This document shows positions 18,162-27,585 of a DNA stretch of 64,000 bases, piece after piece. The notes beneath the pieces were generated by a model. The model worked only from the letters and a program-made list of their open reading frames with translations, was not told the DNA's origin and did no database searches. The first letter of the stretch is position 1. Each line of letters begins with the position of its first letter. The stretch is from Leptospira venezuelensis (GTDB lineage: Bacteria; Spirochaetota; Leptospiria; Leptospirales; Leptospiraceae). The stretch lies in the NCBI RefSeq assembly GCF_002150035.1, contig NZ_NETS01000008.1, positions 1 through 64,000 of the forward strand. Reading direction: 5' to 3'. Made by a program: the position numbers and the translations under genes.

Positions 18162-19796
18162 TCAAAAATGGTAGCGAGAAAGTATCTCCGAGGTTTCCAA
18201 TTTTTTGCAAGCGGGGTTCCAACCCAGAGTTTTTCCCAATTCTTCTACAATTCTATGTAGTGATCCAGAAGAAGGTGCACCCGGCACTCCTACCCCAGAT
18301 CTGCGGAAAAAGAAGTCAGTCCCCTTCTCTATTTTTTCTTCCGTAGCAATATAACGGATCTCGGCAGTATTAAACTCTTCTCCATTATTCAATGTCACTG
18401 ATTCATCGTTCGATTTTTGGTATTTAAGAACTTCATACGCTAAACTTCCATATCGAGATCCTAAGGTTTCGAGATATTCTCCTGAAAGTTTTGGATATTT
18501 TTTTGTAAGGCCTTTAACTAAAGAAGAATGGTCTGAAAACTCTCCGGAAGAAAGAGGGATCTGCTCAGTTTCGCAAGGCAAAAATTTTCCTGGTAGGTAT
18601 TCACAGAGTTTGTCTGTGATCTTCTCTGCTAAATGCCTACTGGTTGTGTATTTTCCGCCTAGAGCCGTATAGAATCCAGGAAGTCCCTTTTCTTTATGAT
18701 CTAAAATTTCAGTTTTACGAGAAGCATTGTATGTGTCTGATTTTTCACCCGGATCTTCTACGAGAGGTCTCATTCCTCCATAATAAAAATCCACATCTGA
18801 TTCTGTTAGATCCGAATATCCAAATGTATAATTAATTTCTTCTAATAGTCCTTGGATGTCAGATTTGGTGACTTTAAATTTATCCGGAGAATCTGAAAAT
18901 ACTGTATCTGTAGTTCCGATGATAGTTTTACCTCTCCAAGGAAGAACAAACATATGGGTCTTGTCCCTTTTCTTTAAGACGATAGCCCGAGAAACAGTCA
19001 ATGATCTAGTTACTATATGTATCCCTTTGGATCGGACTAACACCTTATCCATTCCGACTCCAGCAAGAGACTCTATAGAATCTGCCCAAGGACCAGCAGC
19101 ATTCACCACAGTTTTTGCAAATACTGGAAAAGTTTTGCCGCTCCTTTTATCCTTTAAAATTGCCTGATACACTTCGCCCTGCTGGGAGATAGCAACTAAC
19201 TCTGTATAATTAAGAGCTGTTCCTCCCTTTTTTTCAGCGGAGAAGATGAACTCGCATGTATGTCTTTCCGGGTTCGTGTTCTGGTAATCGTAATATAAAA
19301 ATCCTCCTTTGAGTCCACTGCGAGGAAGACTAGGTGCTTCCATAACAACTTCTTCAGGAGATAAAAATCTATATTTAGGGATCCAGGAATCAGAACTGAT
19401 ATTTTTATTTCTATCGTACGAAAAATAATCGTACATTCCAAGACCGATGCTAGTGATCCATTTCTCAGGAGTAGAATATATTGGAATAATAAAGCCTAAT
19501 GTCTTCAGAGCGTGAGGACTGATCTTTGCGAGGATCCTCCTTTCCCTTAGTGATTCTCTTACTAGACCAAACTCCGCGTTTTTTAAATACCTTAAACCAC
19601 CGTGAATTAACTTAGATGTCGCTTGAGTTGTACCAGAAGCAAAATCATTCTTCTCAACTAAAACTGCCTTTAACCCGCGTAAGGTGGCATCCCACAAAGT
19701 AGTGGCACCAGTGATTCCTCCCCCTATCACTAAGGTATCGAAAACCTGAGAAGAAAGCGAAACGGAAGAAGATTTGGAGACTTTTGTTTTGGCCAT
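18162..19796 (-). CDS. glpD: Glycerol-3-phosphate dehydrogenase, FAD-dependent
   Basis: A 544-residue flavoprotein. The N-terminal Rossmann motif VIGGGITGATTLWDATLRG is followed by the family motif SGTTQATSKLIHGGLRYL. Later come NAAGPWADS and GTTDT, and the C-terminal domain has the DAO_C form. It oxidises sn-glycerol 3-phosphate to DHAP at the inner membrane and feeds electrons to quinone. GlpD links glycerol use to lipid and central metabolism; an alkyl-DHAP-synthase-like enzyme is encoded nearby at 22094. The short tail after the barrel and the motifs leave little doubt. Confidence 0.92.
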   Translation of the reverse strand: MAKTKVSKSSSVSLSSQVFDTLVIGGGITGATTLWDATLRGLKAVLVEKNDFASGTTQATSKLIHGGLRYLKNAEFGLVRESLRERRILAKISPHALKTLGFIIPIYSTPEKWITSIGLGMYDYFSYDRNKNISSDSWIPKYRFLSPEEVVMEAPSLPRSGLKGGFLYYDYQNTNPERHTCEFIFSAEKKGGTALNYTELVAISQQGEVYQAILKDKRSGKTFPVFAKTVVNAAGPWADSIESLAGVGMDKVLVRSKGIHIVTRSLTVSRAIVLKKRDKTHMFVLPWRGKTIIGTTDTVFSDSPDKFKVTKSDIQGLLEEINYTFGYSDLTESDVDFYYGGMRPLVEDPGEKSDTYNASRKTEILDHKEKGLPGFYTALGGKYTTSRHLAEKITDKLCEYLPGKFLPCETEQIPLSSGEFSDHSSLVKGLTKKYPKLSGEYLETLGSRYGSLAYEVLKYQKSNDESVTLNNGEEFNTAEIRYIATEEKIEKGTDFFFRRSGVGVPGAPSSGSLHRIVEELGKTLGWNPACKKLETSEILSRYHF

Positions 19797-19953
19797 AGAT
19801 TCACAGTATGGATTTGAGAACTCGGTCGGTCAAGACATTAGAAATTACACAAGTTCTTTACTCCAAATCAGCAGATGATAATTTTAGTTTAGACCCGGTT
19901 CTTATTTCCCGCTTATTTTAGGGACCTGAACCGAACGGAGTTCGATTCAATAG

Positions 19954-21963
19954 ATGTCATACACTTCCTCCCGGGCAGGTAGTTTTCAAAACAAATGGAA
20001 TTCTGTTCTAGGTTTTTTTAAGAAGGACCCAGATCGAGATGTGTATGAAAAAGAATACATCGAGGATCTGAAAAGACAAACTCGTTCAATCCAGTATCCT
20101 GGCGCAGTTCTTGCGATTTTCGTATGGTTGGGATTTGCTTTTGGAACAGACCAAAAATTACATCCTGAGTTCCCTGAACTTTTCTATTTCAGGATCGGAT
20201 TTTCTTTAGTAGGCGTTCTTAGTTTAATTTTCCTTCTCTTGGATACTTTGTTCAAGATCCCTACTCGCAGATACAGTTTAGAAATGGCGTATGCTTTCAT
20301 CGCCTATCTGCTTCTTTGCACTTCCTTTTTTACAGGCAGAATTGCGGATGATCCGAATTACGTATCAGGGCTGCAGATCGCACTTATCTCCATTGTATTT
20401 GTTCCTCTTCCTAAGAAGGCGTATTATATTTTTCTGATACTTTCTGTGATTTCATTTATAAGTTCTGCGATTATCTATTCTCCGAATTTGAGCACTCCTC
20501 AAGCTGCTTATTCTATGCAGAATCTGGGAATTGCATATCTTCTCACTATTGTGTTTTCAATAATCCTGGAAAGATATCGTTTTGTAAGTTTTGTAAGCAG
20601 ATTCAAGATCCAAGAAAGTAATAAAGAAATTTCCGAGAAAATGCAACAAATCCAAGCTTTAAAAGAAAAGCAGGATGGGGACTATTTTTTAACAGCACTT
20701 CTTTTATCTCCTTTGATCAAGTTGGACAATGCCGAAAATTCTGCAGTTAAAGTGGAATTCTTACTAGATCAGTACAAAAAATTCTCCTTCAAAGAAAAGG
20801 ATTACGAATTAGGTGGAGACTTCTTAAGCGCTTATATAATAAAAATCCAAGATAGAGATTATACTGCGTTTATCAATGGTGATGCGATGGGAAAATCCAT
20901 CCAGGGTGCCGGTGGCGCATTGGTTTTAGGTTCTGTATTCAACTCTATTATCAGTCGTACTAGACTTTCTCCGGAAATACAATCTAAGTCGCCAGAACGC
21001 TGGTTAAAAGAAGCATTTATCGACCTACAAAACGTCTTCGAAACATTCGACGGATTTATGTTAATTTCCGCCGTTTTAGGAATAGTAGAACATTCTACCG
21101 GAGCGATGTATTATATAAATGCGGAACATCCTTGGCCTGTACTATACAGAGACGGGAAGGCAATGTTCCTTGGAGCAGAATCAAATATTCGTAAATTAGG
21201 AATTTCTGAAATGTTCGGCTCTAAGATCCAAGTCCAAACATTCCGTATGCTTCCAGGGGATACGATTTTCTGCGGATCTGACGGAAGAGACGATCTTGTT
21301 TTAGAAGAGGATTTTTCAGGCAAAAGGATAATGAATGAGGACGAGACGATTTTCTTAGCCTCTGTGGAAGAAAGTGGCGGGGAGTTAAAAACGATTCGTA
21401 GATCCTTGATCAGCAGAGGAAAACTTTCAGACGATTTAAGTATTTTATCAATTTCTTATAATCCTTCTAAAAACTCTTACATGGAAGATAAAAGATCCAT
21501 TACCGAAGCAGAGTCTTCTTTCCAAAAAGGAAATATAAAAGATGCAATACACATTTTGGAAGAAGGTTTAAAAAAATCTGGAACGGTGGGAGAACGTTAT
21601 TTTCCTCAGGTGGCCAAACTTCTTTCCAAATGGTATGATAAGGTATCAGAATTCAGAAAAGCAGCAGAATGGGCAGAGAAGTCTATAATCTGGGATCCTT
21701 CAGAGACTGAACTTCTATTCTATTCTTCAATTCTATGGAAGAAAGCTTATACCCAGAAAAAAGAGACGGAATATTTAAAATCAGCGGCAGAGTTAGGAGA
21801 AAAGTTAAGAGTACGTTCTCCCAATCATTTAAAAAATCTGATCAACTTGTCGGATATTTATAGGTTGCTAGGCAATTCTTTCCGGGCAAAAAAGTTATTG
21901 GATGAAGCATCTATTCTTTCTCCTGACGACCCCAAGATAGCAGAATTAAAAAAGCGTCTATAG
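19954..21963 (+). CDS. Membrane SpoIIE-type serine phosphatase with C-terminal TPR region
   Basis: A 669-residue protein. Residues ~45-210 hold about six membrane helices. Residues ~235-510 are a PP2C/SpoIIE phosphatase domain with metal-binding acidic motifs GGDFLSAY, NGDAMGKSIQGAGG and CGSDGRDD. Residues ~515-669 form TPR-like helical repeats. It likely dephosphorylates an anti-sigma-factor antagonist or similar switch protein in response to a membrane signal. No sigma factor, anti-sigma kinase or STAS gene is adjacent, so the partner is elsewhere. Leptospira encode many such proteins. Confidence 0.88.
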   Translation: MSYTSSRAGSFQNKWNSVLGFFKKDPDRDVYEKEYIEDLKRQTRSIQYPGAVLAIFVWLGFAFGTDQKLHPEFPELFYFRIGFSLVGVLSLIFLLLDTLFKIPTRRYSLEMAYAFIAYLLLCTSFFTGRIADDPNYVSGLQIALISIVFVPLPKKAYYIFLILSVISFISSAIIYSPNLSTPQAAYSMQNLGIAYLLTIVFSIILERYRFVSFVSRFKIQESNKEISEKMQQIQALKEKQDGDYFLTALLLSPLIKLDNAENSAVKVEFLLDQYKKFSFKEKDYELGGDFLSAYIIKIQDRDYTAFINGDAMGKSIQGAGGALVLGSVFNSIISRTRLSPEIQSKSPERWLKEAFIDLQNVFETFDGFMLISAVLGIVEHSTGAMYYINAEHPWPVLYRDGKAMFLGAESNIRKLGISEMFGSKIQVQTFRMLPGDTIFCGSDGRDDLVLEEDFSGKRIMNEDETIFLASVEESGGELKTIRRSLISRGKLSDDLSILSISYNPSKNSYMEDKRSITEAESSFQKGNIKDAIHILEEGLKKSGTVGERYFPQVAKLLSKWYDKVSEFRKAAEWAEKSIIWDPSETELLFYSSILWKKAYTQKKETEYLKSAAELGEKLRVRSPNHLKNLINLSDIYRLLGNSFRAKKLLDEASILSPDDPKIAELKKRL

Positions 21964-21981
21964 AACATCAAATAATAAGGA

Positions 21982-21996
21982 TGAGGAGTTCCTACA
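21982..21996 (+). repeat. Partial palindrome of the TGTWGGAAYTCCWACA type
   Basis: TGAGGAGTTCCTACA lies in the 130-bp gap before the alkyl-DHAP-synthase-like gene. Its right half matches the ends of the 150-bp repeats, while the left half has one change and one missing base. It may be a solitary operator-like site or a decayed end. Confidence 0.45.
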
Positions 21997-22093
21997 TCTG
22001 ATATTTGATCTAGATCGAAAATCCTTTTTACCTTGCCCTCTGGAAAGATTCATATTTATTGGAAACGTTTTTAATTAATCGGAGATAAGCCCC

Positions 22094-23788
22094 ATGTTCT
22101 ACCACGAACTCAATTCTAAAATCGACTATTCTAGATCCAATCTTAGATGGAATGCCTGGGGTGCAAACGATCAGGATTTCGGAAGAAAGGCTCAAATGCC
22201 GGAGATATTAAAACTTCTTCAAAGAGAATTCAAATTGGATTCTATTCACGAAACTCCAGCTGTTTCCTTAGAAAATATAAAACTTCCAAACAGTAAATTA
22301 AGTACTGGGGATATCAAAAACCTTAGCTCTATTGTAGGTAAAAATAATTTTAAGAACGATAGATATGAAAGAGTCTTCCATTCTGCTGGTAGAAGTTATT
22401 ATGATGTAGTTCGACTTCATTTCAATACTTTAAAATCATTCGTAGACGGAGTCGTTTATCCTAAAAAAGATTCCGAGATCATTAAACTTTTAGAATATTG
22501 TTCTAAAAACAAGATCACAATCATTCCTTTTGGAGGCGGATCTTCCGTTGTAGGCGGAGTGGAAGTTTTAAAAGGAAAAGGACAAAAAGCAGTAATATCA
22601 TTGGATATGACCGAGATGAAAGAGCTGGTATCTTTCGACCCAATCAGTATGACTGCAACATTTCAAGCCGGAATCTACGGACCTAAATTGGAATACGAAC
22701 TTAACTTAAAAGGATTTACACTAGGACATTTTCCTCAATCATTCGAATATTCTACTTTGGGCGGTTGGGTCGCAGCAAGAAGCGCAGGACAACAATCCAA
22801 CAGATATGGAAAGATAGAAGAGATACTAAATTCCGTAAAACTAATCACTCCTAGCGGAACTGTAGAAACTTTAAGAGCACCGGCAGCTTCCATTGGACCA
22901 GACTGGAACCAAATCATCGCTGGCAGTGAAGGACTTTTAGGAATTATTTCAGAAGTTACAGTCAAGATCCACAAGATCCCAGAGACTAGAAAATATTTCG
23001 GTTTAGTTTTCCCAGACCTTCTCTCTTCCATTAATTTTATCAGGAAAGCAAATCAAGAAGAAATTAAAACTTCTATGATGAGACTTTCTGATGCGAATGA
23101 GACGAGACTTTATGAGTATTTGGGAGAATTAGGAAAGAAGAATACACTGGGTCGCAAATTCAAAAAATTCCTGCAAAATTCTTTTCTAAAATTAGTAGGG
23201 ATCGGAGAGAATAAATGTGTGGTTTTAGTGGGGTTAGACGGATCCAAGCAAGAAGTAGATCATTCCTTTAATAGGCTCAAAAAACTTTGGAAAAAGTCAG
23301 GCGCGATCTTTGCTGGAGAAAAGTTAGGACAAAATTGGATCCATAGTAGATATAATATGCCATTCCTTAGAAATCATGTGATGCAGCATGGAATGGGAGT
23401 GGATACGATGGAAACTTCCAGCACTTATGATAAGTTAGAAGACTTGCATAAGGCTGGGATTGAATCCCTGCAAAATTCTATTCCTGGTTCCATCGCTATG
23501 TGTCATTTATCTCATAGTTATCACGAAGGAGCTTGTTTGTATTATACAATCTTATTTCCAATGGATCTGAAAAAGCCGGAAGACCAATGGTTTAAGATGA
23601 AAAGAAATGTTTCGGATACTTTCACTTCTTTTAAGGTTCCGATCAGTCACCACCACGGAGTTGGTATAGATCATAAAAAATGGTATGAATCTAGTTTAGG
23701 TAAACCAGGACTACAGGCCTTAAACGGATTAAAAAAAGTGTTAGATCAAAAAGAAATTTTGAATCCTGGAAAATTATTCCATTCTTAA
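22094..23788 (+). CDS. FAD-binding oxidase family protein, alkyldihydroxyacetonephosphate synthase-like
   Basis: A 564-residue vanillyl-alcohol-oxidase/PCMH flavoprotein. It has IIPFGGGSSVVGG in the FAD-binding loop, FPQSFEYSTLGGWVAARSAG and RYGKIEE, and the conserved SHHHGVG near residue 525. These match alkylglycerone-phosphate synthase, which swaps the acyl group of acyl-DHAP for a fatty alcohol in ether-lipid synthesis. GGAG lies 9 bp before the ATG. The neighbouring GlpD handles the same C3 pool. Other family members oxidise hydroxy acids, so the assignment rests on the HHH and FPQS motifs. Confidence 0.8.
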   Translation: MFYHELNSKIDYSRSNLRWNAWGANDQDFGRKAQMPEILKLLQREFKLDSIHETPAVSLENIKLPNSKLSTGDIKNLSSIVGKNNFKNDRYERVFHSAGRSYYDVVRLHFNTLKSFVDGVVYPKKDSEIIKLLEYCSKNKITIIPFGGGSSVVGGVEVLKGKGQKAVISLDMTEMKELVSFDPISMTATFQAGIYGPKLEYELNLKGFTLGHFPQSFEYSTLGGWVAARSAGQQSNRYGKIEEILNSVKLITPSGTVETLRAPAASIGPDWNQIIAGSEGLLGIISEVTVKIHKIPETRKYFGLVFPDLLSSINFIRKANQEEIKTSMMRLSDANETRLYEYLGELGKKNTLGRKFKKFLQNSFLKLVGIGENKCVVLVGLDGSKQEVDHSFNRLKKLWKKSGAIFAGEKLGQNWIHSRYNMPFLRNHVMQHGMGVDTMETSSTYDKLEDLHKAGIESLQNSIPGSIAMCHLSHSYHEGACLYYTILFPMDLKKPEDQWFKMKRNVSDTFTSFKVPISHHHGVGIDHKKWYESSLGKPGLQALNGLKKVLDQKEILNPGKLFHS

Positions 23789-23811
23789 AAATACGTGAGT
23801 GCGAACGTATA

Positions 23812-23838
23812 AAAGCCTGGGACATTTCCCAGGCTTTT
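23812..23838. terminator. Strong bidirectional intrinsic terminator
   Basis: AAAGCCTGGGA and TCCCAGGCTTT form a perfect 11-bp stem with a CATTT-like loop, flanked by A- and T-runs on both sides. It lies between convergent genes and should terminate both. Confidence 0.9.
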
Positions 23839-23846
23839 TATTTATA

Positions 23847-24611
23847 TCAGGTGAAAACTGGACGTCTTCTTTCTAAGATGGACTTCATTCCTTCTTGTCC
23901 ATTAGGACTTGCGATTGCTTGTGCAAGAAGGTCTACATCTCTTTTTTCCAAAGTGTCAGCAAGCAAACGTTGGGAATCTCTAAGAGCAATTTTCACTCCC
24001 ACTACTGACTCCATTGCCATGTCTTGGAATTGAGAACACCATTTTCTGGCTTTTGTAATAACTTCCTCTGGAGTTGCAGATTCTTCCACTAGTCCTACTT
24101 GAACAGCCTCGTCCGCTTTTAGGCCTCTTCCGCTATACAATAAGTCCCTTGCAGTTTTCATTCCAACTAGGTCTTTCAAAACTGTTCCTGCGGTGGACGG
24201 AAAATTAATACCGATTAAAGATTCAGGGAAACCTAATCTTCCTTTTTTCTCTACTAAAATCCTATAATCTGAGAATATAGCAATAACTGCTCCTACTCCC
24301 ATCGAGTGGCCGTTCATTGCGCAAACAACTGGTTTAGGAGAAAATAAAACTCTTCCACAAGCGCCTAATGCCTCTCTCAGAACTTCTTTAATTTCTTCCA
24401 GGTTTTTACCTACAAAAATCTCAGGATCGAATCCATTCGAAAAAAACTTATCGTTTCTTGCAGACAAAAGAATAGATTTTACTGTTCTGTCGTTTTCTGC
24501 CTGTTCAAGTACTTCTCTAAATTTGCGGAAAAATTCTCTCCCTAAAGAGTTTGTCTCATTTGTTTTGATATAAAGTTCTAAAATATGGCCGTTTTTTTCT
24601 ACGTCTAACAT
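23847..24611 (-). CDS. Enoyl-CoA hydratase/isomerase family protein
   Basis: A crotonase-fold protein of about 254 residues. SARNDKFFSNGFD and CAMNGHSMGVGAVIA provide the two oxyanion-hole regions, and FPESLIGINFP carries the conserved acidic residue. These enzymes hydrate or isomerise acyl-CoA. The exact substrate cannot be told from the sequence. The ATG at 24611, with AGGGAAA upstream, is preferred to the TTG two codons earlier. The LolB-like lipoprotein gene ends 17 bp upstream, so the two may be co-transcribed. Confidence 0.85.
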   Translation of the reverse strand: MLDVEKNGHILELYIKTNETNSLGREFFRKFREVLEQAENDRTVKSILLSARNDKFFSNGFDPEIFVGKNLEEIKEVLREALGACGRVLFSPKPVVCAMNGHSMGVGAVIAIFSDYRILVEKKGRLGFPESLIGINFPSTAGTVLKDLVGMKTARDLLYSGRGLKADEAVQVGLVEESATPEEVITKARKWCSQFQDMAMESVVGVKIALRDSQRLLADTLEKRDVDLLAQAIASPNGQEGMKSILERRRPVFT

Positions 24612-24628
24612 ATTCAATTTCCCTAATA

Positions 24629-25438
24629 TTAGAATCCAAACACTGCTTGATTCAATTCATCAGTGCGGGATACTTTTTTCATTTTAATCTCGATACGATT
24701 TTGGTCAGCACCATCCGTTCTAGATACGATACGAGTGATCGTAGTTTTAGGGGGAAATTCAACTTCTCCCTGAACATTTGTGACTGCCTTTACATTTTTG
24801 CCACTGGAATCCCATTCCACGGAACGAATCCCGTTTTCTGCAGTGTAGTAAGTCCATTCTTCACCCGGCTTTCTGACGAGTACAATTCCATCATTGGGCT
24901 GAACGAGCGTCCATTGTGGTTTAAACAATTCAGCGTTTCTGTTTGAGAGAAGATAATAGATCACTGGAAAAGGTACAACTGTCTGTTTTCCGGTGCTTGG
25001 GTCAGATAAGACAATATCGTCCATTGCTTGTTCATGTATCTTGTCTACGGAAACAGTTTTGATCCGGATTGTTTGACCATCGCTAAACACTTTCGAAACA
25101 CTGATCCCAAAGAGTTTATCCATAAGCTCTATTTGCATTTTGCCAGTCGGCTTATCGTAGTAGATCTTTCCAGATAAAGAGAATACGTCCTTTTTAGGGA
25201 AAAAATTCTGTATCCTAATGTCGAATTCTCCTGAATAAGAAGTATTAGATTCTTCTAATTTACGAAGTCCTTCTAAGTATTTAGATCCATCTTTGGATTT
25301 AGCGCTCCAAAATTTGACCTTTCCTTTTTGACGGAAATTAATCTCTTCAATATCAGTAGTTACACAGGATTGAAAGAATAGAATAAAACAAAATAATGAT
25401 CCGAATATTGAAATTCGATTTAAATGGTTTGTTCTCAA
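24629..25438 (-). CDS. LolB-like outer-membrane lipoprotein
   Basis: A 269-residue protein with a signal peptide and lipobox ending FFQSC (Cys at about 25). The mature part is rich in beta strands, with the pattern YSGEFDIRIQ, VFSLSGKIYYDKP, GKMQIELMDKLFGI and VFSDGQTIRI, resembling LolB/DUF4292 proteins that accept and insert lipoproteins in the outer membrane. The TTG start follows GGGAGGA at ideal spacing. It lies 16 bp downstream of a TPR protein gene, a pairing also common for DUF4292 proteins. LolB function is inference from topology and layout. Confidence 0.65.
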   Translation of the reverse strand: MRTNHLNRISIFGSLFCFILFFQSCVTTDIEEINFRQKGKVKFWSAKSKDGSKYLEGLRKLEESNTSYSGEFDIRIQNFFPKKDVFSLSGKIYYDKPTGKMQIELMDKLFGISVSKVFSDGQTIRIKTVSVDKIHEQAMDDIVLSDPSTGKQTVVPFPVIYYLLSNRNAELFKPQWTLVQPNDGIVLVRKPGEEWTYYTAENGIRSVEWDSSGKNVKAVTNVQGEVEFPPKTTITRIVSRTDGADQNRIEIKMKKVSRTDELNQAVFGF

Positions 25439-25454
25439 AACAAGTCCTCCCGAT

Positions 25455-27470
25455 CTATGATTTATTTGAGACCGGATTCGTTCTTAACCTCTCCAATTTT
25501 TCCCGAATTCGAACCTTGTCTTCCTTCTTTTGGAAAAGAGTTTCTGATTTTTCCCAGAATCTTCTAGCATCTGCAAATTCTCTTCTTTCATGATGAACAT
25601 CTCCAAGATGTTCACAAATTGTGGGATCGAATTCGTTTTTATCCTGTAAAATTTGAAATGCAAGATTCAGATGTAATAAAGCCTCATCTACTCTTCCTTT
25701 TTTATAATAGATCCAACCTAAACTATCTTGATAAGCTTCGTTATCAGGAGCGAGTTCCACAGCTTTTCGGATAAGGTCTAATGCCTCGTCTAGACGAATT
25801 CCTTTTTCAGAATAATGGTAACCTAGATAATTATATGCAATCGGATTTTCAGGATCAAGTTCCATGGACTTACGAAGGTCTGACTCCATCTCAGGAATTC
25901 TTCCTAACTTCTCCAAAGTAGAAGCTCTGTAAAAATGATATACGGAAGATTTCGGCTCCAATCGGATTGCCTGTTCGAACGCTCCCCGACTAGCCTCCAA
26001 CTTTTCAGACTGGAATAGTACAATTCCCAAAAGATAATACGCATAATGATTATTCGGATCATTTTTTAGAATGTTTTGGATGATCTCTTCCGATTCCTGG
26101 ACCTTTCCTGGAGGATTTCCTCGGAGTAAAAATGCCAAATGTAATTCATACTTTTTAGAATCTTCTGGAGAAGAAGTAAATTGTATCGCTTTACGAACAG
26201 AAATAATGGATCTAAATACAGAACCGGACTGTTCATATACTCCCGCTAAAAAGTCGTATTGTTCTGCAAGAATTCTTGGATCTAGTTTTTCTTGTTCCGT
26301 GATCTTGATAGATTCAAGAAGTAATGTTTCTGCAAGTGTGGTCAATTGGGATTGAAGTGCGATTGAGGCCACTTCTACCAATTCTCTGATATATTCTTTT
26401 TTATCAATATTGAGATCTCTTTTTTGCACTTCTAAAACGCCTAGGCGAATAGAAAGTCTTTTCGGAAATTTTTCCTTTAAAGGAAAAAGAATACGCCTTG
26501 CATCTGAATATTTGGAATTCAGAACAGAATAGAGTCCAAATAAAACCCCGTCCTTATTTAGCTTTCCTTTTTTCTTTAGATCCTCAAAATAACCCGCAGC
26601 CATGGATCTACTTTCTATAAAGTACATCTCTCCAAGCATTAGCTCAACGGAAGAATTCCCTTGGATCTCTTGCAGAATTCTTTGCAGTTGCTTTTTGGCT
26701 TGGGAAAATTTGCCTAGCTGATCTAAAATTTTTGCGAGAAGAAATCGGATCTCCCAATTTTCAGGCCTCATCTCCAGATAACCGGAAATATAAAATAGAG
26801 CCTTTGTATTTTGGCCCAAAGCAAAGTATGTTTTTCCTAAAGATAAATATACAAATTCAGGATATTTTGGATTGGAATCTTTGTGTTTGATCAAATCTCT
26901 AAGTGAACTTAGATAAAGAACAGATTTTGCATCATTCTTCAAAGCAAGTTCAGCTGAGCTTAATAAATAATAGAAATCGGGTTCTTCTGAAAACTTACTC
27001 AGATGAGATTCCAAATAAGTCGCGGCCTTTTCATATTCTCCGCTATTTAAAAGAATGGTTCCTTTTAGAATATAGGATTCTCGAAAATTCGGATCCGACT
27101 TTTCAGCCAAGTCTAACTCGGAAACTGCATCTTTCCATTGACCCAAATAGTAATGTGCGAGTGCCTTATTCCAACGAAACACAGCTGAAACAGGAACTCC
27201 TACAGATTCAGAACAGCGAATATAATCTTGGAAATTTTTGACCGATTCTATGATCTCTTCTGTTCTTTCTCTTCCTTCAGAGTTTCTAGCCTTATTCAAA
27301 CTCTCTAAACCAAGAGAGTAATAATAGGCTGGCCAAACAGCCCTCGCCTTTCCGGAAGAATCCGTGTCCCGACATACAAAAACGGAGTCAGTATTTCGGG
27401 GAGAAGCAAATAGGCTGCCTGCATCCAGAACGGATATCAGAAGGATCGGAATAATGCTTGCGTGTTTCAT
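25455..27470 (-). CDS. Exported TPR-repeat protein
   Basis: A 671-residue protein with an N-terminal signal sequence, then nearly continuous tetratricopeptide repeats. Examples are FRWNKALAHYYLGQWKDAVS, YYLLGIVLFQSEKLEASRGA and DSLGWIYYKKGRVDEALLHL. TPR arrays are protein-interaction scaffolds. The protein probably sits in the periplasm or at the outer membrane with its operon partner, the LolB-like lipoprotein, whose gene starts 16 bp beyond its stop. GGGG precedes the ATG. No enzymatic domain is visible. Confidence 0.85.
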   Translation of the reverse strand: MKHASIIPILLISVLDAGSLFASPRNTDSVFVCRDTDSSGKARAVWPAYYYSLGLESLNKARNSEGRERTEEIIESVKNFQDYIRCSESVGVPVSAVFRWNKALAHYYLGQWKDAVSELDLAEKSDPNFRESYILKGTILLNSGEYEKAATYLESHLSKFSEEPDFYYLLSSAELALKNDAKSVLYLSSLRDLIKHKDSNPKYPEFVYLSLGKTYFALGQNTKALFYISGYLEMRPENWEIRFLLAKILDQLGKFSQAKKQLQRILQEIQGNSSVELMLGEMYFIESRSMAAGYFEDLKKKGKLNKDGVLFGLYSVLNSKYSDARRILFPLKEKFPKRLSIRLGVLEVQKRDLNIDKKEYIRELVEVASIALQSQLTTLAETLLLESIKITEQEKLDPRILAEQYDFLAGVYEQSGSVFRSIISVRKAIQFTSSPEDSKKYELHLAFLLRGNPPGKVQESEEIIQNILKNDPNNHYAYYLLGIVLFQSEKLEASRGAFEQAIRLEPKSSVYHFYRASTLEKLGRIPEMESDLRKSMELDPENPIAYNYLGYHYSEKGIRLDEALDLIRKAVELAPDNEAYQDSLGWIYYKKGRVDEALLHLNLAFQILQDKNEFDPTICEHLGDVHHERREFADARRFWEKSETLFQKKEDKVRIREKLERLRTNPVSNKS

Positions 27471-27585
27471 AATCCCCGGACTTGTATAGGGTTTGGAATC
27501 GAAAAAAGCGAAATCTTCACTCTCTCTACTCTCAAGCGAGGGACTCTATTCGTCTAACGAATTTTCCGGAACTTAAGGAAAGAAA

